NCBI RefSeq assembly: GCF_000763055.1
Contig: NZ_KN214134.1
Coordinates: 120,346 to 184,345 of the forward strand
DNA from: Collinsella sp. 4_8_47FAA
Lineage (GTDB): Bacteria; Actinomycetota; Coriobacteriia; Coriobacteriales; Coriobacteriaceae
DNA: 64,000 nt
Reading direction: 5' to 3'
Notes under the pieces: generated by a model
The model's input: only the letters and a program-made list of their open reading frames with translations
Told to the model about the DNA's origin: nothing
The model's database searches: none
Shown here: piece after piece, positions 1 through 6,958 of the stretch
Layout of the letters: each line of letters opens with the position of its first letter
How positions within the stretch are numbered: position 1 is the first letter of the stretch
Program-made: the position numbers and the translations under genes

Positions 1-146
1 CCTATCGCCTCCGCCAGCCTGTCGTAGCCCTCGGGGTCGGCCCTGAAGCTCCCGCTCCAGATCTTCCTCCCGAGGCCGTCGAGCAGGCACAGGACATGCA
101 CGTCCTTGTGCGTGTCGACGCCCGCGATGACCGTTTCGCCTTCCAT
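1..146 (-). CDS. IS110-family transposase, N-terminal part only
   Basis: Only the first 48 codons are inside the window. The ATG is at 146 on the complement, behind a GAGGGGAG ribosome binding site, and the gene continues past base 1. The visible N-terminus has GVDTHKDVHV and then ADPEGYDRLAEA, the usual opening of IS110-type DEDD recombinases; the Asp of GVDTH is the first catalytic acidic residue of that family. These enzymes insert circular element DNA and, in the IS110 group, are guided by a bridge RNA encoded in the noncoding end upstream of the gene, here the DNA to the right. Whether the element is complete cannot be judged from this fragment. The identification rests on about 48 residues, but the motif is distinctive. 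Confidence 0.8.
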   Translation of the reverse strand, partial: MEGETVIAGVDTHKDVHVLCLLDGLGRKIWSGSFRADPEGYDRLAEAI

Positions 147-631
147 TTTCGCTCCCCTCGGTCTGCCGCCTGCTCCGCGCCCGAGCCTCCCAGACATTGC
201 ACTGACGGGAGCGCTACAATCAAGTTGCCTTATCCGATTGTCCGCGCTCATGCTCCTATTAGGTCATGGCAGGACTCCGGGTCGCGGAAGCCGGGGCGAG
301 ACAGGTCGGATTTGAGGACGGCCGAAGAGGCGTCAGCAGGTCAGTGGGTCATCGTCCCGGCGTTCAGCATCAGGGTAGCGCTGCGACGCGGAAATCGCGC
401 GCTGTTGACGCGCCCCCGCAGTGCCCGCTTCCCCCAAGGACAATTATCAGTGCAGGTAGAACGCCTGCGGTTTTCTGGAAAACGGGGGTATGGTCAAGGG
501 TATCGAGTCAAACGTAGTAGATGGGCGGGTTTCGTGGCGAGCGGTTCCGGGTGATTCCTTGGGGACGGAGGAAAACGGATTATTTTGGTCCCGCGAGGCT
601 TGCGGAGGCGCTCGTGCAGAGCCGCTCGGAC
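147..631. other. noncoding stretch upstream of the IS110 transposase
   Basis: I see no convincing gene: the short open frames here lack ribosome sites and recognisable sequence. The part next to 146 is where an IS110-group element would carry its bridge RNA and left end, but I cannot place the element boundary. Bases 452-493 are a diverged copy, equal in length (42 nt), of 701-742 inside the palindrome to the right; both start GCAGGTAGA and end GGTATGG. Confidence 0.4.
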
Positions 632-783
632 AAAACTATGCCGGTTTACGGGGCTAAGTCACGCGCTCCCAACCATGCCGATATCCGTGAAAATAAAACC
701 GCAGGTAGACAAGCCGTCATTTTACGGAAAACGCGGGTATGGATGGGGGCCCTGAGCTTAGCCCCGTAAACCGGCATAGTTTT
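632..783. repeat. 152-bp palindrome with 27-bp perfect outer arms
   Basis: Bases 632-658 and 757-783 are perfect inverted copies (27 bp); the left arm begins AAAACTATGCCGG. Inside, a second imperfect pair of arms (about 670-696 against 715-744, CCCAaCCATgCC facing GGgtATGGaTGGG) continues the palindrome. It lies 60 bp beyond the stop of the response regulator gene. It could be a nonautonomous mobile element or a large transcript-end hairpin; there is no clear T-tract. Confidence 0.75.
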
Positions 784-844
784 GAAATGGTATTAAATCG
801 GTGGTAGCCATTTTGCTATGCCGGGGTGGTCGGTCGTTGGGTAA

Positions 845-1474
845 TTACCCTCGCAGGTAGGCGATGGCGATCTGCGTGCGGTTGCGCAGGCCCATCTTTG
901 CCAGGATCGAGCTGATGTGGTTGCGTACGGTGCCTTCGCCCATATAGGCTGTGGCGGCAATCTCCTTGTTGTCGAGGCCACGGGCGATGAGCTCGGCGAC
1001 TTCGAACTCGCGGTCGGTCAGGCCGGCAAAGGCCGCGGGCCGGCGGGACGTGTCTGCCTTGTTGCCCATCCCGTCAAAGTCAACATCTTCGATTGCCTTG
1101 CCCTCGAGCACGCGTTTGCCGTCCATGACCTGTGCCAACGCCGGCGGAATGGCGGCGACATCGGTCTTGATCAGGTAACCGCGGGCGCCCAGCTTGAGCG
1201 CCGACACAATGTACTCGTCATCCGAGAATGTCGTTAGAAACACCACGCGCGCCGAAGGGTCGCGCTCAAGGATCTCGCGTGCGGCCGAAAGGCCGTCGCG
1301 TCCCGGCATCTGGATGTCGAGCAGCGCGATATCGGGTGCGTGCTCGGCGTAGAGCGCCACCGCATCGTTGCCGTTGGCACCGGTGCCCACCACTTCGATC
1401 TGCGGCTGGGCGCCCAGGATAATCTTGAGCGAATCGACCACCAAGCGGTCGTCGTCGACAACGATGAGCCTCAT
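845..1474 (-). CDS. NarL/FixJ-family response regulator
   Basis: A 209-residue two-domain regulator. The receiver domain (about 1-120) shows the acidic pocket VVDDDR near the N-terminus, the phosphoacceptor Asp at residue 53 in LLDIQMPGRDG, and the conserved Lys in LIKTD. A LuxR-type helix-turn-helix fills the C-terminus (LTDREFEVAELIARG, then EGTVRNHISSILAKM). It should be phosphorylated by the kinase just upstream, whose last codon overlaps its ATG by 4 nt, and bind DNA as a dimer. The pair is divergent from an ABC-2 export operon, so regulation of that operon is the likely job; this is inferred from position. An 8-bp inverted repeat GGTCGCGT/ACGCGACC at 2695-2719 in the divergent spacer is a possible operator. 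Confidence 0.93.
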   Translation of the reverse strand: MRLIVVDDDRLVVDSLKIILGAQPQIEVVGTGANGNDAVALYAEHAPDIALLDIQMPGRDGLSAAREILERDPSARVVFLTTFSDDEYIVSALKLGARGYLIKTDVAAIPPALAQVMDGKRVLEGKAIEDVDFDGMGNKADTSRRPAAFAGLTDREFEVAELIARGLDNKEIAATAYMGEGTVRNHISSILAKMGLRNRTQIAIAYLRG

Positions 1475-2616
1475 CGGCCCTCATCTCCTTGCTGTTTGGG
1501 AACGGTGGCAAACACACGCCAGCCGCCGGTGCCGGCGCGCGGGCCGGCGGTGAAGGTGCCGCCAAGCGCCTCGACGCGCTCGCGCATGGAGGCGAGCCCC
1601 ATGCCCTCCGCAGCGCCGCGGCCGCTTGCTTGGACCTCACCCACGCCATCGTCGGTAACAATGAGCTGGTAAAACGACGGATGCTCCATGCACCGTACGG
1701 TGACGGTCTGGGCGCAAGCGTGGCGCATGGTATTGGAGAGCGCTTCGCGCAGGACCGCCGCAAAGCAGTTGGCGACGTTTGCGGGCGCATGTTCGGCCAT
1801 AACTTCAAGCTCAATCTGCGGGCCGCCGTCCGAGCGTGTGCCTTCGACAATGCGTTCGAGCTGCACGGAAAGGTCGACGGCGTTGTCGTTGAGCGCGTGG
1901 ACGCTGGTGCGCACAAGCTGGAGCGCCTCGTCAACCGTGCGTTTAACGTCGGCGAAATCGGCGGCGACGCCAGGCTCATCGGCGTGGACCACGCGTAGGG
2001 CTTCGGCCTGCAGTGAGGCGCGCGTGAGCTGGTGCCCGACGTTATCGTGGATCTCGCGCGCGATGCGGGCGCGTTCGGCGAGCGTCGCGAGCTCGACTTC
2101 GTAGTCCTGGCGATCGGCAAGATCGCGGTTGCGCGCCTCGAGCGCGAGGGCTCGTTCCTGCAGCTCGTCGCGGGTGCGGCGCATGCGCCGCTGCTCGCGC
2201 TCCAACTGGGCGGTGCGTAGCGATAGCAAGGTGGCGGCAACCGAAAGGATGGCGGTCAGCAGGAGCGTTCGTGCGGTAAGCGCATCGGCGCGAAGGTCCG
2301 CGACGAGCGCAAAGGCAAAGACGGAGCCAATGCCCAACGCGACCCAGGCGTGCTCGCGGCGCACGCGTCGCGCGATGTCATAGAGGGCGAGAGGCGCAAA
2401 CGGCACAAACGGCGGCACGAAGACAGCCGCGATGATGCAGGCGTAGCTCGCTGCCTCGCTTGCGCGTCGGGTGCGTTTCCCCTGTGTGACCTCGGCCAGC
2501 GAGGTGGCAATAATGCCAAGGCAAAACGCCACAACCAGACGAGCGTCCACGGCAAGACCCATGGCGGTCGCAATACAGCACGCCAGCACGATCGATTTGT
2601 CGAAAAGCCTGTTCAT
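1471..2616 (-). CDS. sensor histidine kinase, NarX/DesK type (HisKA_3)
   Basis: A 381-residue membrane kinase with four to five hydrophobic segments in the first 135 residues, a coiled-coil linker (135-180), the phosphoacceptor His190 in AREIHDNVGHQ, and a C-terminal HATPase_c domain (N-box REALSNTMRHA, then DDGVG and GMGLASMRERV). It probably senses a membrane signal and phosphorylates the regulator it overlaps by 4 nt. I chose ATG 2616 although no Shine-Dalgarno precedes it: a TACAAT box at 2628-2623 ends six bases before the ATG, which fits a leaderless transcript. Starts further upstream would add about 78 residues of non-conserved, arginine-rich sequence. Confidence 0.9.
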   Translation of the reverse strand: MNRLFDKSIVLACCIATAMGLAVDARLVVAFCLGIIATSLAEVTQGKRTRRASEAASYACIIAAVFVPPFVPFAPLALYDIARRVRREHAWVALGIGSVFAFALVADLRADALTARTLLLTAILSVAATLLSLRTAQLEREQRRMRRTRDELQERALALEARNRDLADRQDYEVELATLAERARIAREIHDNVGHQLTRASLQAEALRVVHADEPGVAADFADVKRTVDEALQLVRTSVHALNDNAVDLSVQLERIVEGTRSDGGPQIELEVMAEHAPANVANCFAAVLREALSNTMRHACAQTVTVRCMEHPSFYQLIVTDDGVGEVQASGRGAAEGMGLASMRERVEALGGTFTAGPRAGTGGWRVFATVPKQQGDEGR

Positions 2617-2815
2617 ACGGGTATTGTACGCGAAGCTGCGCGTGGTGGAGGGGCCGCCTAGCGCAACCGTGACATTCCTCCCGCACGGTGGGGCGGTCGC
2701 GTCAGCGGGCCACGCGACCGAGCCCCCGCACTCGTGACAAAGCTCACTGGTGCGCGCCGTCCGCTCCTGCGATGATGCAATCGTACCGGGCCGCAAGCAA
2801 CAGAAGGGCCGCCTC

Positions 2816-3754
2816 ATGACAGACATCGTCCACGTCGAAAACCTCGTCAAGCGCTACGACGATCTTATCGCGCTCGACCACTTTAACCTGAGCATCGCCC
2901 CCGGCGAGATCTTTGGCCTGCTGGGCCCCAACGGCTCGGGCAAGACCACGTCCATCAACTGTATTCTGCAGCTGCTCGCCTACGACAAAGGCACTATCGA
3001 GCTGTTCGGCGAGCCCATGACGCCCGCCCGCTACGACCTCAAGCGCCGCATCGGCGTGGTCCCGCAGCAAGTTGCGGTGTTTGACGAGCTTACCGTGCGC
3101 GAGAACATCGACTATTTCTGTAGCCTCTACGTTAACGACCGCAAGCGCCGCCGCGCGCTGGTGGACGAGGCGATCGACTTTGTGGGCTTGGGCGACTTTA
3201 CCAAGTTTCGCCCCGGCAAGCTCTCGGGCGGCCTGGCGCGTCGCCTCAACATTGCCTGCGGCATTGCGCACAAGCCCGAGCTCATCTTCTTTGACGAGCC
3301 TACGGTGGCAGTCGACCCGCAGAGTCGCAACGCCATCCTGGAGGGCATCTGCCGCTTGCGCGACGAGGGCGCCACGGTGGTGTATACCAGCCATTACATG
3401 GAGGAAGTCGAGCAGATTTGCAGCCGCATCATGATCATGGACGGCGGCCGCGTGCTGGCGCAGGGCACCAACGACGAGCTCAAGCGCATGATTCAGATGG
3501 GCGAGCGCGTGACGGTCGAGGTCGGCGCCGTCGAGTCGGCCACGGTCGAGCGGCTGCGCGCCCTCGAGCACGTGCTTTCAGTCGAGCTGTCCGGCGGCGA
3601 GCTCGTCTGCACCTGTGAAGCGAGCCCGCATAACCTGGTCGACATCCTCGACACGCTGCGCGCCGCCGACGTGGCGCTCGGCCGCGTGTGGAGCGAGCCG
3701 CCGACCCTCAACGACGTGTTCCTCGAGATCACCGGCCGCGAGCTGCGCGACTAG
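2816..3754 (+). CDS. ABC-2 transporter ATP-binding protein
   Basis: A 312-residue ATPase of the DrrA/NodI-like export class. It has Walker A GPNGSGKTTS near residue 40, signature LSGGLARRLN, Walker B LIFFDEPTVAVDP and a switch His in YTSHYMEEV, followed by an approximately 80-residue C-terminal domain typical of this class. It should energise the two membrane proteins encoded directly downstream. The start at 2816 is preceded by AGAAGGG; an earlier in-frame start would add a nonconserved 22-residue leader. The gene heads a five-gene run (2816-9625) of two export systems read divergently from a two-component system. The substrate is unknown; antibiotic, peptide or lipid export is typical of the family. 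Confidence 0.93.
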   Translation: MTDIVHVENLVKRYDDLIALDHFNLSIAPGEIFGLLGPNGSGKTTSINCILQLLAYDKGTIELFGEPMTPARYDLKRRIGVVPQQVAVFDELTVRENIDYFCSLYVNDRKRRRALVDEAIDFVGLGDFTKFRPGKLSGGLARRLNIACGIAHKPELIFFDEPTVAVDPQSRNAILEGICRLRDEGATVVYTSHYMEEVEQICSRIMIMDGGRVLAQGTNDELKRMIQMGERVTVEVGAVESATVERLRALEHVLSVELSGGELVCTCEASPHNLVDILDTLRAADVALGRVWSEPPTLNDVFLEITGRELRD

Positions 3755-3763
3755 GGGGCAGTC

Positions 3764-4951
3764 ATGTTCAACACCATCATCACCACGGTCAAGACGCTGC
3801 TGCGCCGGCCGAGCACGTGGGTTTGGGGCGCTCTCTTTCCCATCGCGCTTTCCACGATGTTCATGTTTATGTTTGCGAACCTCAGCTCCGACGGCACGGT
3901 CGATCCGGTGCCGGTTGCCATCGTGGCGGACGAGGCCTGGGATGCCTCGACCTTTAAGGACGTGGCGACGTCGCTTGCCAAGGAGGGCGACGACCAACTG
4001 CTCGAGATCCACGAGTGCGACGACGCAGCCGACGCGAGCCGTGCGCTTAAGGCCGGCGAGGTCGCGGGCATCTATACGGTCGACGACGCGGGCACGCCCA
4101 AACTCACGTTGCTTTCGAGCTACGACAGCTCGCGTGCCTCATCGGTGCTCACCGACCGCAGCATTCTGGAGACGGTGGCAAGCTCGTATACGCAAAACGC
4201 CGAGCTCATGTCCCAGATTGCCCAGGACAACCCGGCGGCGCTCGCCGACCCGGAGGCGGTTGCGCGCGCCCTGTCGCTCGAGGGCGGCACCCGTCGCGTG
4301 AGCCTGACGCGCACCACGCCCGATGGCACGGTCATCTACTACTACGCGCTCTTTGGTCTGGTGGCGATGATGTCTGCCGAGTTTGCCGCCTTGAGCGTCG
4401 TCGATTTGCAGCCCAATCTGTCGGGCCTTGGCGCGCGTCGCTGCGTGGGCGGTCTTTCCAAGACGGCGTCGCTGGCCGGCATCTTTGTCGGCTCGTGGCT
4501 GGTTTCCTTCGCCTCGATGGCGATCGCAATCGGCTACGTGCGCCTGGTCGTGGGTGTCGACTTTGGCGGGCGCGAGGGGCTGTGCCTCGTCGGCGCCGCC
4601 GCTTCCGCGCTTGCCGCCACGGGCTTGGGGCTCTTTGTGGGCACGTTTCCCGTTAAGGGCGGCAAGGCGTCCAAGTCGGGCATCCTCACGGGCTTTGCCA
4701 CCACGTGCGCCCTGTTCGCCGGCCTCTACGGCGAGCCGGCGATGGCGCTTGCCGACGACGTCGCCCGCGCCTGCCCGGCCGAGTGCTGGCTCAACCCCGT
4801 CAAGCTTATCTGCGACATGTTCAACCGCCTGTATTTCTTTGAGGACCTGGGTCCCTTTGTCATCCGTGCGGGCGCGCTGGTCCTCATGACGCTGGTGTTT
4901 GTTGCCGCCGCCACGCTGATTTTTGGAAGGAGCCGCTATGAGCACCTTTAA
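3764..4951 (+). CDS. ABC-2 type permease
   Basis: A 395-residue membrane protein with the ABC-2 layout: one N-terminal transmembrane segment (about 17-37), a roughly 170-residue hydrophilic domain, then five to six membrane segments in the C-terminal half beginning IYYYALFGLVAMMSAEF. It starts nine bases after the ATPase stop, behind a G-rich ribosome site, and its 3' end overlaps the next permease by 14 nt, so translation is probably coupled. The two permeases very likely form a heterodimeric channel with the ATPase of 2816-3754. The substrate cannot be read from the sequence. Confidence 0.9.
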   Translation: MFNTIITTVKTLLRRPSTWVWGALFPIALSTMFMFMFANLSSDGTVDPVPVAIVADEAWDASTFKDVATSLAKEGDDQLLEIHECDDAADASRALKAGEVAGIYTVDDAGTPKLTLLSSYDSSRASSVLTDRSILETVASSYTQNAELMSQIAQDNPAALADPEAVARALSLEGGTRRVSLTRTTPDGTVIYYYALFGLVAMMSAEFAALSVVDLQPNLSGLGARRCVGGLSKTASLAGIFVGSWLVSFASMAIAIGYVRLVVGVDFGGREGLCLVGAAASALAATGLGLFVGTFPVKGGKASKSGILTGFATTCALFAGLYGEPAMALADDVARACPAECWLNPVKLICDMFNRLYFFEDLGPFVIRAGALVLMTLVFVAAATLIFGRSRYEHL

Positions 4952-6143
4952 GACTGCGCTGCGCATGGCGCTCGCGCATCCGTTCTACCTGCTCATCTAT
5001 ACGGTGTTCATATCGCTGATGGGTGTGTTCATCGCGGCATCGGTGAGCTGGAACTCGTCGCAGCTCACCGAGTACAAGCCCTACGACGCCAATGTGATTG
5101 TGGTCGACCGCGACGACAGCGATCTTTCGCGTGCGCTTACCAAGCATCTGGGGTCGCGCTTTGACCTGGTCACGGGCGTCGGCGATGACACGTACGACCT
5201 CGCGGACGCGCTCTCCAAGAGCAACAGCGCCAAGGGCAGCGCCGACTGCGTATTCTTTATCCCGGAGGGGTTCGAGGACGACCTGGTCGCGGCTGCCCGC
5301 GCGGGGGAGTCCCTGCCCAAGCTCGATGTGACCTACGGCTCCGGCACCATGGCGGCGGCGCTCTCGTCTGCTGAGGCCTCGCGCTGGATCTCGCTCGCGG
5401 GTGCTGCGGCGGCACTTGAGCCCGCCGCTTCTAACGGCGACGTTGCCAAGGCCGCCGAGCATGCCGCTGCAAAGCGCGCCGAGGTTCAGATCGAGCAGGT
5501 CAAGGTTGGCTCGACTGCCGCCGCCATGCTCAAGTCGTATTTCAACTTTGGCGCGTACGCGATTATCTCGTCGGTCATCATATCGGTGGGGCTGGTGTTC
5601 TCGGGCATGAACGAGCCCGAGCGCGTGCGTCGTATGGATGCCGGCCCAATCTCCGAGCGCCGGCGTTCGCTCGCCGTGTTTGCGGCCGCCGCTGTGATCA
5701 CCGTCTGCATCTGGTTTGTGTCGAGCATGATGGGCGTCGTGGGCTTTGCCGGCGCGGTTGCCGAGGTCGGCGTGGGTCGTGTGTGCCTGGCGCTGGCGGC
5801 GACGTTTGCCCTGGCGTGCACGCCTCTGGCCGTTGGCTTTGCCCTTTCGAGCCTGGGTGCGCGTGAGGAGCTGCTCAACGGTGTGGGCAACCTGCTCGGC
5901 ATGCTCATGACGTTTTTGGGCGGCGCTTGGATGCCGCTGTCGCTCATGGGCTCGGCCGTGCAGACGGTGGCGCACTTTGTGCCGACGTATTGGGTGAACG
6001 ACGCGATTGGCAAGGCGCTCGCTTCGGACCTGACGTCTGCCGTGTTGGGCGACATCGCCTGCGACCTGGGCGTCACCGTGCTCTTCGCCGCCGCCATTGC
6101 CGCCGTAGGCCTGGCTCTCGCACGCGCCAAATCCCGCGCCTAG
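4938..6143 (+). CDS. ABC-2 type permease, second subunit
   Basis: A 401-residue protein with the same architecture as its upstream neighbour: an N-terminal membrane helix (about 15-37), an external domain of roughly 180 residues, then at least five membrane helices starting near FNFGAYAIISSVIISVG and a C-terminal pair ending VLFAAAIAAVGLAL. ATG 4938 sits behind GGAAGGAG and within the end of the preceding gene. It is the probable partner subunit of the 3764-4951 permease. It is followed by 93 bp without a gene before the next transporter. Confidence 0.9.
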   Translation: MSTFKTALRMALAHPFYLLIYTVFISLMGVFIAASVSWNSSQLTEYKPYDANVIVVDRDDSDLSRALTKHLGSRFDLVTGVGDDTYDLADALSKSNSAKGSADCVFFIPEGFEDDLVAAARAGESLPKLDVTYGSGTMAAALSSAEASRWISLAGAAAALEPAASNGDVAKAAEHAAAKRAEVQIEQVKVGSTAAAMLKSYFNFGAYAIISSVIISVGLVFSGMNEPERVRRMDAGPISERRRSLAVFAAAAVITVCIWFVSSMMGVVGFAGAVAEVGVGRVCLALAATFALACTPLAVGFALSSLGAREELLNGVGNLLGMLMTFLGGAWMPLSLMGSAVQTVAHFVPTYWVNDAIGKALASDLTSAVLGDIACDLGVTVLFAAAIAAVGLALARAKSRA

Positions 6144-6236
6144 TCTGAAATAAATCCTAGCCCTCGCCCCAAAATAGTTCGCCAAGGTTTACTATTACGT
6201 TCATAAAGTAGTACGAGGCTAACAATGGGGGATACC

Positions 6237-6950
6237 ATGGCAACGCAGGAAGCCTATGTCCAGGTCAAGGATCTCAAAAAGCACTACGGCGACGGTGATG
6301 CGCGCCTGACGGTACTCGATGGCATCGACACGTCCATCAATCGCGGCGAGATCTGCGTCATGCTGGGACCCTCGGGCTCGGGCAAGTCGACCTTTCTCAA
6401 CCTGATCGGCGGCCTGGAGGATGCCGACGGCGGCTCCATCATGGTGGACGGCTGCGACCTCACGGTGCTCAAGCCTGCCGACCTGGGCGAGTATCGCCGC
6501 CGTGAGCTGGGCTTTGTCTTCCAGTTCTACAACCTGGTGCCCGATCTCACCATCAAGGAGAACATCGAGGTTACGGCGCACCTGTCCAAAAACCCGCTCA
6601 ATGTCGACAACCTGCTGCGTTCGCTGGGCCTTTACGAGCACCGCAACAAGTTCCCGCGCCAGGTCTCGGGCGGCCAACAGCAGCGCTGCGCCATCGGCCG
6701 TGCGCTCGTCAAAAACCCGGGCCTGCTGCTGTGCGACGAGCCCACGGGCGCACTTGACTACAAGACGTCCAAGGAAATCTTGCAGCTCATGGAGGATGTC
6801 AACCGCACCTACGGCTGCACCATCATCATTGTCACCCACAATGCCGCCATCGCGCGCATGGCCAATCGCGTGCTGCGCCTGCGCGACGGGCGCATCGTCG
6901 AGGATGAGCTCAACGAGTCGCCCGTCGCAGCCGCCGAGCTCGATTGGTAG
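6237..6950 (+). CDS. ABC transporter ATP-binding protein, MacB/LolD type
   Basis: A 237-residue ATPase. The order of motifs is Walker [11 protein letters not shown]-loop [13 protein letters not shown], signature [15 protein letters not shown], Walker [13 protein letters not shown] and switch His in [13 protein letters not shown]. The sequence around YNLVPDLT and PTGALD is that of the MacB/LolD/FtsE class, which pairs with FtsX-fold permeases; that partner follows nine bases downstream. I prefer ATG 6237 because GGGGGAT lies six bases before it; ATG 6225 in the same frame lacks a comparable site. The pair likely exports peptides or works on the envelope by mechanotransmission. Confidence 0.94.
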   Translation: MATQEAYVQVKDLKKHYGDGDARLTVLDGIDTSINRGEICVMLGPSGSGKSTFLNLIGGLEDADGGSIMVDGCDLTVLKPADLGEYRRRELGFVFQFYNLVPDLTIKENIEVTAHLSKNPLNVDNLLRSLGLYEHRNKFPRQVSGGQQQRCAIGRALVKNPGLLLCDEPTGALDYKTSKEILQLMEDVNRTYGCTIIIVTHNAAIARMANRVLRLRDGRIVEDELNESPVAAAELDW

Positions 6951-6958
6951 GCGGCGCC

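Noticed and set aside
96-554. 152-codon plus-strand open frame at the left end
   Set aside because: It overlaps the IS110 transposase antisense, has no ribosome site and reads as Arg/Ser-rich low-information sequence.
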